Counted from the first letter of the stretch, positions 38,564 to 48,289 are shown. The stretch: 64,000 bases of DNA from Hoylesella loescheii DSM 19665 = JCM 12249 = ATCC 15930 (GCF_000378085.1 NZ_KB899210.1:537803-601802); one strand, 5' to 3'. Notes: generated from the sequence alone by a model not told the origin. Made by a program: numbers and translations.

Positions 38564-40228
38564 ATGAAAGAAATACCTAGCTTTAATGCTTATATCGAGA
38601 AGAGCATCAAGGCCCACTGGGACCTTAATGCCCTTACCGACTATAAAGGGAAAACGCTACAATATCACGATGTGGCACGAAAAATAGAGAAATTACACAT
38701 ACTGTTCGAAAACGGAGGCATCGTAAAAGGCGATAAGATTGCACTTTGCGGACGAAATAGCGCCCATTGGGCAGTGGCCTACCTAGCCATCATCACTTAC
38801 GGCGCGGTAGTTGTTCCGGTGCAGAACGAGTTCACACCCGAACAAATCTATAACATCGTCAATCACTCAGAGTCGAAACTGATCTTTGTAGGTGATGTTG
38901 TTGCACCAAACCTAACGATTGAATCGATGCCTGCCATCGAAGCCATCGTTTACCTCCCCGATTTCTCCTTGCGCGAATGCAAGTCGGAAAAGTTGTCGTT
39001 CGCACGCGAACACCTTAATGAAATATTCGGAAAAAAATACCCCAAGTACTTCCGCAAAGAACATGTGGCTTATCATCAAGACCATGCCGAAGAGCTAGCC
39101 ATTATCAATTACACAAGCGGGACCACAGGTTTCTCTAAGGGTGTGATGCTACCTTACAGGGCACTATGGGGTAATCTCGACTTTGTGATGCACGAATTGG
39201 CGCCGCATGTACCCGTTGGTGGTAACATATTGAGTATATTACCCATGGCCCACATGTACGGACAGATGTTCGAATTCATACTGGCCTTCTGCGCTGGGGC
39301 ACACAACCATTTCCTTACACGACAGCCTTCGCCTTCGCTCATCGTAGAAGCCATGAGCGAAATAAAGCCCGCCATCGTCTCGGCTGTGCCGCTGATGGTA
39401 GACAAAATCATACGTAAGAAGATATTTCCACTGGTACAAAACAGTCGCGTTAAGTTGCTTTCAAACATGCCAGTTATAGGCAAGAAGGTTAAAAATAACA
39501 TTTGCCAGATGGTGCGCGACCTCTTTGGAGGCAATGTCTACGAAGTGATTGTGGGTGGAGCAAGTCTTAACAAGGAAATTGAAGAGTTTCTTACAGATAT
39601 CGGTTTCCCCATCACCGTGGTGTATGGCACCACCGAGACCGCACCTGTACTCACCTTTACCGACCAAAGCCAGTTTGCACCAGGTTCGTGCGGCATACCT
39701 GTGCGACACGTCGAGGTAAGAATTGCCAGCAACGATCCACTGAACATACCTGGCGAAATCATTGCACGTGGCATCAACGTGATGCAAGGTTACTACAAGA
39801 ACGAGGAGGCAACAAGGCAAGTTTTGGATCAAGACGGATGGTATCACACGGGCGATTTGGCCACCATGGCACCCGACGGACACATTTATATACGTGGACG
39901 CATCAAGAACATGTTGCTAGGTTCGAACGGACAAAACGTGTTTCCTGAAGAGATTGAAGACAAACTCAACTCGATGACATTGGTAAACGAGAGTCTTGTG
40001 GTGCAAAAGGGTGATAAGCTAGTTGGTCTGGTATATCCCGAAATGGATGAAGTAGCATCGTTAGACCTCTCGCCCGAAGACTTGGAAGGCATTATGGAGC
40101 AAAACCGCCACGAGCTGAACACCATCTTGCCGTCGTATTGCAAGCTTTCGGCCATTAAGGTACACGACACCGAGTTTGAAAAGACACCCAAGCGTAGCAT
40201 CAAGCGCTACCTCTACCAAAACGTGTGA
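38564..40228 (+). CDS. Long-chain acyl-CoA synthetase (AMP-binding), first copy
   Basis: A 554-residue adenylate-forming enzyme that activates fatty acids to acyl-CoA through an acyl-AMP. Motifs: YTSGTTGFSKGVML (ATP binding), VYGTTETAP (adenine/substrate), GWYHTGDLATM (ribose-binding Asp), IKNMLLGSNGQNVFPEEIE and the catalytic Lys in KTPKRSIKRYL near the C-terminus. The start ATG at 38564 matches the start of the second copy (MKEIPSFN versus MEKIPSFN) and follows the promoter correctly. A close paralogue lies 102 bases downstream, about two-thirds identical by eye. Confidence 0.9.
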   Translation: MKEIPSFNAYIEKSIKAHWDLNALTDYKGKTLQYHDVARKIEKLHILFENGGIVKGDKIALCGRNSAHWAVAYLAIITYGAVVVPVQNEFTPEQIYNIVNHSESKLIFVGDVVAPNLTIESMPAIEAIVYLPDFSLRECKSEKLSFAREHLNEIFGKKYPKYFRKEHVAYHQDHAEELAIINYTSGTTGFSKGVMLPYRALWGNLDFVMHELAPHVPVGGNILSILPMAHMYGQMFEFILAFCAGAHNHFLTRQPSPSLIVEAMSEIKPAIVSAVPLMVDKIIRKKIFPLVQNSRVKLLSNMPVIGKKVKNNICQMVRDLFGGNVYEVIVGGASLNKEIEEFLTDIGFPITVVYGTTETAPVLTFTDQSQFAPGSCGIPVRHVEVRIASNDPLNIPGEIIARGINVMQGYYKNEEATRQVLDQDGWYHTGDLATMAPDGHIYIRGRIKNMLLGSNGQNVFPEEIEDKLNSMTLVNESLVVQKGDKLVGLVYPEMDEVASLDLSPEDLEGIMEQNRHELNTILPSYCKLSAIKVHDTEFEKTPKRSIKRYLYQNV

Positions 40229-40329
40229 TGGCCTACATGCCAAACGATAGAAGTTAAGAAATAAATGAGAAAATAGAGATTTAACGGTTCGCACCCAAAC
40301 CAAGTATAATGTTTAAATGCATACAAAAT

Positions 40330-41994
40330 ATGGAAAAGATACCTAGCTTTAACGCCTGTGTTCAGAAGAGCATCGTGGACCATTGGGACCTCGATGCACT
40401 GACCGACTTCAAAGGGCAGACGCTCCAATACCATGATGTAGCGCGAAAAATAGAGAAACTACATATTCTCTTCGAAAACAGCGGGGTTGTAAAGGGCGAC
40501 AAGATTGCACTTGCCGGGCGCAACAGCGCTAACTGGGCGGTGGCTTTTTTGGCAACGCTCACATACGGGGCTGTAGCTGTACCCGTGCTACACGAGTTTA
40601 CCGCCGAGCAGATGCATAACATTGTGAACCACTCGGAAGCCAAATTGCTCTTCGTGGGCGATGTGGTTGCCACCACGATAGACGCTACCAAGATGCCCTC
40701 ACTTGAAGGAATCATCTACATTCCCGACTATTCGCTGGTGCTTTCACGTACCGATAAGCTTACTTACGCTCGCGAACACCTCAACGAAATCTTTGGCAAG
40801 AAGTATCCAAAGTACTTCCGTAAGGAGCATGTAAGCTATTATATAGAGGAAAACCCTGACGAATTGGCCCTCATCAATTATACCAGCGGCACCACAGGTT
40901 TCTCGAAAGGCGTAATGATTCCTTATCGTGCCTTGTGGAGCAACCTAGATTTCGCCATGGGTGTACTAGGTCCGCACGTATCGGCAGGCGACTCCATCAT
41001 CAGCATTTTGCCCATGGCCCACATGTACGGCATGGCTTTCGAATTTATCTTCGAGTTCTGTTGTGGATGCCATATCTATTATCTCAGTCGCATTCCTAGC
41101 CCTGCCATCATCGCGCAAGCATTCACCGAGATTAAGCCCAAGGTGATTATCGCTGTACCATTGGTTATCGAGAAGATTATCAGAAAGCGCGTTTTCCCCA
41201 AGATACAGAACAACAAGATGCGCCTGCTGCTTAATATGCCGGTGATAAACAAGAAGATTAACCAGAAGATTAAGGAACAAGTGGCTGCTGCTTTCGGTGG
41301 ACAATTCTACGAAATCATCATCGGTGGAGCGGCGTTTAACCGTGAAGTGGAAGCTTTCCTCACACGTATCGACCTACCCTTTACCGTTGGCTATGGCGCA
41401 ACCGAATGTGCACCCATCATCACCTACGCAGATTATAAGGACTTTGTTCCAACATCGTGCGGCAAGGCTGTAGTACACATGGAGGTGAAGATTGACAGTC
41501 AAGACCCCCAAAACATACCTGGCGAAATTCTGGCGCGTGGTATGAACGTGATGTTGGGTTACTACAAGAATGAAGAAGCCACACGTGAAGCACTTGATAA
41601 AGACGGCTGGTATCATACGGGCGACCTCGGATTGATGGACGCGGAAGGCAATGTGTTCATCAAAGGACGCTCTAAAAACATGCTGCTTGGGTCGAATGGA
41701 CAGAACATTTATCCAGAGGAGATTGAAGACAAGCTAAACTCCATGACCATGGTTACAGAAAGCGTGGTGATACAAGATGGCGACAAGCTTATCGGTTTGG
41801 TATTCCCCGACTTCGAAGAGGCTAAGAACCTAGGGCTGAACAACGACGACATAGCAAACCTGATGGAGCAAAATCGACTGCAACTGAACGACATATTGCC
41901 AGCATATTGTAAACTGTCGAGCATAGAAATACATGCCGAAGAGTTTGAAAAAACGCCTAAAAAGAGCATCAAACGCTTTAAATACCAAAGGTAA
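40330..41994 (+). CDS. Long-chain acyl-CoA synthetase (AMP-binding), second copy
   Basis: A 554-residue paralogue of the preceding gene, with the same motifs (YTSGTTGFSKGVMI, VGYGATECAP, GWYHTGDLGLM, KSKNMLLGSNG-type loop, KTPKKSIKRFK). The divergence is greatest in the substrate-facing region around residues 220-330, which may mean a different chain-length or lipid preference. I start at the ATG at 40330, not the one seven codons upstream, by comparison with copy one. It shares the first copy's promoter and ends at a strong terminator. Confidence 0.9.
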   Translation: MEKIPSFNACVQKSIVDHWDLDALTDFKGQTLQYHDVARKIEKLHILFENSGVVKGDKIALAGRNSANWAVAFLATLTYGAVAVPVLHEFTAEQMHNIVNHSEAKLLFVGDVVATTIDATKMPSLEGIIYIPDYSLVLSRTDKLTYAREHLNEIFGKKYPKYFRKEHVSYYIEENPDELALINYTSGTTGFSKGVMIPYRALWSNLDFAMGVLGPHVSAGDSIISILPMAHMYGMAFEFIFEFCCGCHIYYLSRIPSPAIIAQAFTEIKPKVIIAVPLVIEKIIRKRVFPKIQNNKMRLLLNMPVINKKINQKIKEQVAAAFGGQFYEIIIGGAAFNREVEAFLTRIDLPFTVGYGATECAPIITYADYKDFVPTSCGKAVVHMEVKIDSQDPQNIPGEILARGMNVMLGYYKNEEATREALDKDGWYHTGDLGLMDAEGNVFIKGRSKNMLLGSNGQNIYPEEIEDKLNSMTMVTESVVIQDGDKLIGLVFPDFEEAKNLGLNNDDIANLMEQNRLQLNDILPAYCKLSSIEIHAEEFEKTPKKSIKRFKYQR

Positions 41995-42013
41995 GGCGAG
42001 AGAACGCTGCATA

Positions 42014-42060
42014 AAATGCGAACGCCCGATTGTTAAGAGCAATCGGGCGTTCGTGCATTT
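42014..42060 (+). terminator. Strong intrinsic terminator after the synthetase pair
   Basis: GAACGCCCGATTG (42020-42032) pairs perfectly with CAATCGGGCGTTC (42040-42052) over a seven-base loop, and outer AAATGC/GCATTT extends it. It ends the 38564-41994 transcript. Confidence 0.85.
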
Positions 42061-42148
42061 ACTATGAGAGAGTTGATAAGGATGACATAAATTGCCCTCC
42101 ACTCTTCAAATTAGCAAGGTAGGAAAAGTGAACTTGCGAAAAGCATTG

Positions 42149-42156
42149 TAACTTTG
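42149..42156 (+). promoter_or_regulatory. Promoter -7 element of the AraC-family gene
   Basis: TAACTTTG, 26 bases before the ATG at 42182. The upstream TTTG is not evident at 19-21 bases. Confidence 0.5.
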
Positions 42157-42181
42157 CCTTCAGAATAAAATCCACGTATGT

Positions 42182-43033
42182 ATGAAACCTATCACCTGTA
42201 ACAGCTATATACAAAGCATCAATAGGGCAAGCCATTACATCGCCACGCATCTCGACGAAACGATAGATGTGAAGACATTGGCAGGTGTAGCCAACTTGTC
42301 TGACTTTCATTTCTGTCGTATTTTCAAAGCCATCAAAGGCGAACCACCCATCGCCTTTATCGCCCGAATAAGGATAGAGACTGCCGCCCAACTGCTACGT
42401 TACACCTCGCTTACGGTAGAAGAGATTGCCTACAACATTGGCTACGAAAGTCCTGCTTCGCTTTCAAAGGCCTTTAAAAACCGATATGGCATCTCCCCCT
42501 CCCTATACAGAACGGATAAAAACATATATATTATGAAAAGAGAAGTTATCAATGAAAACTTGGCACTTAAAGCACCAAAGCTAGTAACATTGGAAGATAA
42601 GAGCCTTGTCTACGTGTCGCTGATGGGAGAATATGGTTCACTGAACTACAATGATGCCTACCAACGCCTCTGGGGCTTAGTGAAATCGCAGAAACTTTTC
42701 ACTAAGGGCATCGAATCACTTTGCATATCGTATGATGACCCAAAAGTTACCGAAGCCAACCAACAACGTAGCGACGTATGCCTAACCATACATAAACCTG
42801 CCAAACCCCAAGACGGAGTTAGCTGCAAGACGCTCGCTGGCGGCAAATATGCCATGTTTGCGTATCAAGGTCCTTACGAAAACCTTGCTGCCGTGTATGA
42901 TGAAGCTATGCGATGGCTGGTAAACAGCGAATACGAACTGCGTGATGAGCCGATGTTTGAGAAGTACTTGAACAACTGTCACCGAACGCCCGCAGAGAAA
43001 TTAAAGACCGAAGTGTATATACCCATTCGTTAA
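42182..43033 (+). CDS. AraC-family regulator with GyrI-like effector domain
   Basis: A 283-residue transcription regulator. Residues about 8-110 are an AraC/XylS DNA-binding domain with two helix-turn-helix units (VKTLAGVANLSDFHFCRIFKA and VEEIAYNIGYESPASLSKAFK). Residues about 125-283 are a GyrI-like (SOUL/BmrR-type) small-molecule-binding domain, with PKVTEANQQRSDVCLTI and a C-terminal ending TEVYIPI. This is the arrangement of Rob/SoxS-like drug-responsive regulators, with the domains in AraC-first order. It heads a short run of two small genes, 12 and 15 bases apart, which it may control. Confidence 0.88.
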   Translation: MKPITCNSYIQSINRASHYIATHLDETIDVKTLAGVANLSDFHFCRIFKAIKGEPPIAFIARIRIETAAQLLRYTSLTVEEIAYNIGYESPASLSKAFKNRYGISPSLYRTDKNIYIMKREVINENLALKAPKLVTLEDKSLVYVSLMGEYGSLNYNDAYQRLWGLVKSQKLFTKGIESLCISYDDPKVTEANQQRSDVCLTIHKPAKPQDGVSCKTLAGGKYAMFAYQGPYENLAAVYDEAMRWLVNSEYELRDEPMFEKYLNNCHRTPAEKLKTEVYIPIR

Positions 43034-43045
43034 TTAAATGGCTTT

Positions 43046-43528
43046 ATGAACACAACAAAAACAAGAAACGCCGTAGGCATCACCCTGGCCATTGCCTTAT
43101 TGCTACTCACCTTATCAGGATCGGGCTACTTCTTCTTCACGTTGAAAGTTAGCTTTGTGCAATGGCTCGCTTTCAATGCTTGTTCACCCGCAAGTTTGAT
43201 TTACCTCGTTTGCCTTTCAATATTTTGGCTTAAAGGGAAAACAGCCTTGCTTCCATTCGCCCTTTTACCGATGTATTATTTCGGAACAATGGGCCTTTTC
43301 ACCTTCACTTGGAGTGGAGCAAATGTCTTTGCACAGCTCTCGCACATCACCATGACCCTCAATATAGCGTGGGCAACCTTCACACTCTATCGCATTGGCG
43401 ACTATAAAGCCACAACAAAAGGTTTGTTTTGGGGCATCGTGGTGTTTGTTCCCTATATCTCTTTCGTGATGTATTATTGTCGAACACACGCTGCAGAAAT
43501 CGGTAGATTGCTGCAAATGGCGGGATAG
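43046..43528 (+). CDS. Small integral membrane protein
   Basis: A 160-residue protein with about four to five hydrophobic segments and no recognised family. It starts 12 bases after the AraC-family gene and is 15 bases before the Cys-rich gene, so the three are one transcript. It may be an exporter or sensor component responding to the ligand of the regulator; that is only inferred from position. Confidence 0.7.
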   Translation: MNTTKTRNAVGITLAIALLLLTLSGSGYFFFTLKVSFVQWLAFNACSPASLIYLVCLSIFWLKGKTALLPFALLPMYYFGTMGLFTFTWSGANVFAQLSHITMTLNIAWATFTLYRIGDYKATTKGLFWGIVVFVPYISFVMYYCRTHAAEIGRLLQMAG

Positions 43529-43543
43529 TATAAATCTTATCAC

Positions 43544-44035
43544 ATGCTAAACGAAAAAGAAAACAGCACGATAAATGGCCGTTGCAGGGAGTGTTATGCC
43601 GAAAACAATCGTGCAACGCCCTTGCTTAACCCCGAAGCTTGTTTGCGTCATCATCGCCAATATGTATGCAACACCTGTGGCAGATGTATCTGTGCCGACG
43701 TAGACGAAAAGGGAAGGTTCCGCGCCCTCTTTCCTTTTAAGTCGCTGGCAATAGCCATTCTATACCTGCGAGCTGCTGAAGTGGTGTGGCAGAGGGCTTG
43801 TGGCATCTACGAAATCAACAATGATAAAGGAGGAAGAGCGTATAAAATATTTCCTTCAAAGACGGAGCTAAACCTGTATTTGCAAAACAACAAGCACAAG
43901 CGTTGCCTTTCAATGCAGCCCTTATTCACAACCCCTTGCTACGTTGGCTACAAGTCTGAACAGCTGCGTATGCTAACTAATGAAGAGGTTGATAAGTATT
44001 TAAACGAAAGAAGCGAAGTAACAGGAGAACGCTAG
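43544..44035 (+). CDS. Cysteine-rich, putative zinc-binding protein
   Basis: A 163-residue protein whose first 60 residues contain Cys/His pairs (CRECYAE, ACLRHH, VCNTCGRCICAD), consistent with one or two treble-clef zinc sites. The remainder is an alpha/beta region with no familiar motif. It is the last gene of the AraC-family run and ends 55 bases before a strong two-way terminator. Confidence 0.7.
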   Translation: MLNEKENSTINGRCRECYAENNRATPLLNPEACLRHHRQYVCNTCGRCICADVDEKGRFRALFPFKSLAIAILYLRAAEVVWQRACGIYEINNDKGGRAYKIFPSKTELNLYLQNNKHKRCLSMQPLFTTPCYVGYKSEQLRMLTNEEVDKYLNERSEVTGER

Positions 44036-44089
44036 ACGAAATAACGACGGAAAACAAGGCGCATTTTTCGTTGGATAGCCAACAAAAAA

Positions 44090-44132
44090 ACATCCTCGGA
44101 AGTAACATATTCATACTTCCGAGGATGTTTTA
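44090..44132. terminator. Bidirectional terminator
   Basis: ACATCCTCGGAAGTA (44090-44104) pairs perfectly with TACTTCCGAGGATGT (44114-44128) over nine bases, with A-rich sequence before and T-rich after. It serves both the plus-strand gene ending at 44035 and the minus-strand gene ending at 44169. Confidence 0.85.
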
Positions 44133-44168
44133 TATAAAATGGTTGCAAAGTTTTTGCAAACTTCGATT

Positions 44169-46379
44169 TTATTGTATCACATACTTTTTCTTTCCTATGA
44201 TGTAGATACCCTTAGGCAGTCCATCAAGAGAAGCTTTTCCCGAACGCACCAATCTGCCGTCTAAAGAATACACCTTATCGGCGTTTTCCATTTCGTTTTC
44301 ACGAATGGCATTGTCGATGTCGGTAGTTCCTCCGCCTAAAACCTCATCTACAATTTGTCCATCGATAGAGATACTCAACAATTTTGCACCTGCTCCACTG
44401 GAGTTGCCAGATTCTACCCAGCAGCGGAAACCTTTTGCCGAGTGGGGCTTTGAGGTTCTATACCATCTGCCATCCTTATTCATTACATACGAACCTGCTG
44501 GTATAACCTTAGTCGTTTGGTTAACATACGTACCACGGAACCTAAGCGAGTTATTGTCCAATGCCGAGGTCTTATATGGCTCTTCGATGGTAGACTTTGA
44601 TGGAGCAGCTTTCAATGTGACGCCTGGAACAGTGAAATATGTACCCTTGAACTTCATTTCGAGATTCTTTTCGTGGGGTAGATACACGCCAACCGAAAAT
44701 TCATTCTCTGCCTTCGCCAGTTCTTTCATCGGCTTGATGAGATAAAGTTTTCCTGCTTCAATCACCACCTTGTTTCGATTGTCCTCATCCAACTGAACAC
44801 TTTCAAACTCCATCAGCGTCTTCCGTGTTGAACTTGGACCTTTAAATTTGGATACCTTTGCATCTGCTCCAAACGCCAATTCCACTTGTTTGCCCGTAAG
44901 ATCGCAAGGCAACATGACAGAATTCCATTGCCCAGAGATAAACGAACGCTGCATTTGCAAAGTGGTAGAGAGGTTTGGATCTATTTGTTTCTGCATGTAA
45001 GTGGGGGCCGTCTCGTCTTCGTCTAGCACAATGGTGTTGATACCACAATATTGTAGCATGAAGTTATCGAACGAAACCCAGTCAGACGGTTTCACGTTCG
45101 CACCTTCAATCTTGATGCCAATGGTCAATTGGGTTGAGAAATTAGGTTGCTCATTTCCATAGACATAAATCATCACAGAGTTGCGTGCATATTTGCCTGC
45201 GGTTAATGCTCGGCCTGCCTGGAGATAAGAATCCCCATCCGCACTGGTGAATTTTGTCAGATTGGCATCATTAAGCACATACAATGGAGTACGCTGTTTA
45301 GCACGCTCTAGACTTTGTTTATTGTCATCTTGTGCAAATAGATATGCGGTCATATCACTACCTGCCGACCTTCTATAAAAGCCACTGCACGTTAAGAGAT
45401 ACCATCCTGGATGTTTAACAGTAAAAGTTTGGGTTACGCTTCCCGACTTTCCCCACGCTTCACCATGGAAATATGGACCATATTTAGACAGTCCCGAGTA
45501 GCCTTTTTCAAACTCGTTGGTCAGTAGGTTTGCAGGAACGATTTGCCACATCTCAGCACGTTTCTTTGTTCTTATCAACCAAGGGTCTTTAATGCTGAAA
45601 GTTATGTTCGATGGTTCTTCATCATACGCATAGGTTTCTTTAATGGCTTTCTTCAGATCTTTTAAAGTAACCAGTTTCCAAATCGCAACAGAATCCTTAC
45701 TGCTCTCAGCTTCTCCCAAAGAATTGTAGTATCTAATGCCACGTCCACCTTCTTCCATGGCATTGTTTGCATATAAAAATTTTTCATTACTATATGCCCA
45801 AGTGGTATCTTTGGATGCCGATACGGTAAACGTACCAGTTTGATAAACGTGAACGTAATAGGCCTTTGCATCGGGGTCGCTGGTACTTACTGGGATCAAA
45901 ACTACACGAGGTTTATCGCCGATGTTATATATGACAGGATTTGTGCGATCAAGATATACAGCTCCAGTAGCTTCTCCAGCCCACGCCAACGAGCTACCTC
46001 CCTCGGTTAGTAAGCCTCTTGCTCTAAACCTATAAGCATCAGCTTTAGAAGGCAATGTCATATCCTTAACAACATCAAAAGCCATCCCAGTCTCGCCCAA
46101 AACAGCTTTCATACCCCAGTGTGAACCAGGCAACAGAAATTCTTTTGTACCAACATTATACAGATAAACTTGCTTTTCATCGGGATCGGCTGAATTGACG
46201 ATTGTCGAGACGTCGTTTCCCTTATAATAGGCACGAATGATCTTTTTTGTTTGCGACTGCATATTGGCCGTGAAGCTACACAGTAATAGCAGTAGGCAGA
46301 AAGTTCTATAAAAGCCACTTTTCCGTTCAATATTGCTTTGGTACGAGAAAAGACGGGCTAAAAAAGTAAATTGTTTCAT
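44169..46379 (-). CDS. Large secreted protein with C-terminal sorting-like tail
   Basis: A 736-residue secreted protein. The N-terminus has a basic leader then a hydrophobic core and TANMQSQ cleavage site. I recognise no catalytic domain; the body is beta-rich with many aromatic residues, and the central part (about 300-450) looks like a carbohydrate-binding-module-like sandwich (GWYLLTCSGFYRRS). The C-terminus (DKVYSLDGRLVRSGKASL, then a GIYIIGKKKYVIQ ending) is the form seen on many Prevotella surface proteins and related to type IX sorting tails. A 50-residue gene precedes it in the same direction, with a promoter further upstream. Function unknown. Confidence 0.7.
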   Translation of the reverse strand: MKQFTFLARLFSYQSNIERKSGFYRTFCLLLLLCSFTANMQSQTKKIIRAYYKGNDVSTIVNSADPDEKQVYLYNVGTKEFLLPGSHWGMKAVLGETGMAFDVVKDMTLPSKADAYRFRARGLLTEGGSSLAWAGEATGAVYLDRTNPVIYNIGDKPRVVLIPVSTSDPDAKAYYVHVYQTGTFTVSASKDTTWAYSNEKFLYANNAMEEGGRGIRYYNSLGEAESSKDSVAIWKLVTLKDLKKAIKETYAYDEEPSNITFSIKDPWLIRTKKRAEMWQIVPANLLTNEFEKGYSGLSKYGPYFHGEAWGKSGSVTQTFTVKHPGWYLLTCSGFYRRSAGSDMTAYLFAQDDNKQSLERAKQRTPLYVLNDANLTKFTSADGDSYLQAGRALTAGKYARNSVMIYVYGNEQPNFSTQLTIGIKIEGANVKPSDWVSFDNFMLQYCGINTIVLDEDETAPTYMQKQIDPNLSTTLQMQRSFISGQWNSVMLPCDLTGKQVELAFGADAKVSKFKGPSSTRKTLMEFESVQLDEDNRNKVVIEAGKLYLIKPMKELAKAENEFSVGVYLPHEKNLEMKFKGTYFTVPGVTLKAAPSKSTIEEPYKTSALDNNSLRFRGTYVNQTTKVIPAGSYVMNKDGRWYRTSKPHSAKGFRCWVESGNSSGAGAKLLSISIDGQIVDEVLGGGTTDIDNAIRENEMENADKVYSLDGRLVRSGKASLDGLPKGIYIIGKKKYVIQ

Positions 46380-46504
46380 ATTCAGTATCCGTTTAATTCT
46401 TTCTTTAAAATCGTATATACCCCACCAAATATTAAAAGAACAACTTGAAATGCCAGAACAATGGCGGGTATAAATGACTTACTTATTTTGTTTTTAAGAT
46501 GGAA

Positions 46505-46657
46505 TTAATTAACTTCGATGTCATCATCGGCATCTTCTTCCTTAATTCTTTCAATGTCTTCACCTGTGGCATTTTTCACGTGGGAATAAGCCAACAAATA
46601 AAACTCAACGCTTTGTTCAACAACAAGCGAGCGTGGCGTAACGTATTCTTTCTTCAT
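46505..46657 (-). CDS. Small 50-residue peptide upstream of the secreted protein
   Basis: A clean 50-codon frame from the ATG at 46657 to TAA at 46505: basic start MKKEYVTPRSLVVE, a central VKNATGEDI and a strongly acidic end (EEDADDDIEVN). The MKK-x-Y-x-x-P opening is the pattern of many tiny Bacteroidota proteins found next to surface-protein genes. It is antisense to a 116-codon plus-strand frame that has no coding look. No function is known. It lies 126 bases before the large secreted protein and the same minus-strand transcript could cover both. Confidence 0.55.
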   Translation of the reverse strand: MKKEYVTPRSLVVEQSVEFYLLAYSHVKNATGEDIERIKEEDADDDIEVN

Positions 46658-46931
46658 GTCAGAATGTTAGTTTTTAATCGTCTTCAGTTCTTCTATTCTC
46701 TATTTAAACTCTTCTTAATTTTCTTTCCTTACGTCATTCGGCTTTTTCACGATGAGCAGCAAATTGCTTCTTTAAGCAATCTTACGCCTTTTCACGAAAC
46801 ATTCGAAGCCCAAATTCTTTTGGATATCTTCTCTCCGAAACAGCCATAAAGAGATAATTGCTTAGTTGTCCTAACGTTCGGTTATCCTCTTAACTTATGT
46901 CATGAACAACAGAAAAGTTTCTAAGCACGTG

Positions 46932-46939
46932 CAAAGGTA
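46932..46939 (-). promoter_or_regulatory. Promoter -7 element for the 46657/46379 transcript
   Basis: The minus strand reads TACCTTTG; the upstream element is TTTA-like, not TTTG. It would give a leader of about 270 bases to the small gene, in which a short hairpin (TTGCTT/AAGCAA near 46770) can form. Confidence 0.4.
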
Positions 46940-47633
46940 CACATTTTTTACAACATAAAAGCGGTTTTTAAAATAATTCCATACAAAACGACTATTTTAA
47001 TTGCTATTTCCACCGCATTCATTGTGAAAAAGACATAAATCCCACCGGCAACTTATTTATATCGAACTTGTAAAAAGAGAAAGAAGTGGACAAATATACA
47101 GAAAGTGAATTGGAGGTAAGACACCGCTCATTTTAATTATGGCCAAGGTAAACTAAACGACCATAGAGCCAACCCCTACACAGTGAGCACACAAGAAATC
47201 ATACCTATTAGTATACCATTACACCAAGGATTTCTCCGCCAAGCATGCCATATAAGATTGTAAGTGCATTCCACTGGTATGCCAACAAGCGCGGTAAAGG
47301 GGACATTTTTAGTGTGGCTTCTTCTTTTACCTGTAAACATTTCGTACCATTTTTTAACATTATGAGTGCCTATCTAATTCACAAACGCGCCACCGACTTG
47401 CATTTAATCGACTCTCACGAAAGTTTGTAACCAACTGATATACGTAGGTTTATGCTATTATCCTCAACGAAACGGAAGGCTTATAATAGTGTTTAGGTAC
47501 GTGATATTGCTAGGTTTGAGTAATCTAGACATAAATTTTAAATCGGCAATTCCTCATCTCTTGTTTTCTGTTACTTTATATCTGACTTGACGATTTTTCA
47601 CTGCGTTCGTTGCGTTTTAAGGTGAAACGCCCT

Positions 47634-47727
47634 GTTATCGCTAAGATGTAATCTTGTTCCATGTGACATGGAACAAGATTCCAGATGATGTGGAACAACC
47701 TTCCAGCTTATATGGAACAGGGGTCCC
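47634..47727 (+). repeat. 22-base palindromic repeat array D
   Basis: Units start at 47647, 47669, 47691 and 47713, 22 bases apart. The units are TGTAATCTTGTTCCA, TGGAACAAGATTCCA, TGGAACAACCTTCCA and TGGAACAGGGGTCCC, so the half-sites are strongly kept. The left boundary is GTTATCGCTAAGA (47634-47646). The junction between units 1 and 2 is a perfect palindrome, GTTCCATG-TGA-CATGGAAC. Confidence 0.8.
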
Positions 47728-47902
47728 GCTTATAAAAAATAAGGCAATAAACCTAATAATACACTGTGAACAAATATGTTACGCTGCTTGTTGGTTTATA
47801 AATTAGGAGGCGTGAAAATAACGTTGCTTTGCTGTTTGGTGAAATCGGGAGTTGGTAAAACATGCACGACAGTGGGGAAAATGTGTTTTGACGAGGTAGA
47901 GA

Positions 47903-48151
47903 ATGAAAGAGGTGAAGATATGTTTTTGCCACTTTTCGCGGATTAATTCTTCTAGAACAGTGAGGAAAGAAGGTGTTAATTTGTAAATATTACGCACCAG
48001 ATTTAACGTTATCAGAAAACTAAGGAATGAAGAGAAAAGCTTATACGGTTTGAGTGAATTAGTTGACTTTACAAGTGAAGTACATCGTATGCGCCACATA
48101 TTGGCAACAGTAGGAATACTATCCTATACATTGTGGATTGAAACAAACTAG
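47903..48151 (+). pseudogene. Possible decayed small gene
   Basis: An 82-codon plus-strand frame from an ATG at 47903 to a TAG at 48149, broken by one TAA at 47984. The second part reads with good protein-like composition (EEKSLYGLSELVDFTSE, then VHRMRHILATVGILSYTLW). It may be a small gene inactivated by a nonsense change, or chance. I do not recognise the family. Confidence 0.25.
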
Positions 48152-48289
48152 AAGAGGGATAGAAAAGACAAGGGCACAAGTCTACCTCGAAATAGCAAAT
48201 GGTTTATAACAGCTCAGGGAAATTTATGAGATGCTATACAAAGAGGTGCACAATCACATTGTTCTTACACTACAACCATTTCCCATTGA

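Noticed and set aside
46499..46849. 116-codon plus-strand frame rich in Phe and Leu
   Set aside because: It is antisense to the better small gene at 46505-46657 and its composition is that of a T-rich non-coding strand.
47245..47430. 61-codon plus-strand frame
   Set aside because: No supporting features; it lies in the gene-poor gap.
47803..48099. 98-codon minus-strand frame
   Set aside because: No recognisable family; the opposite strand has the more protein-like, though interrupted, frame.
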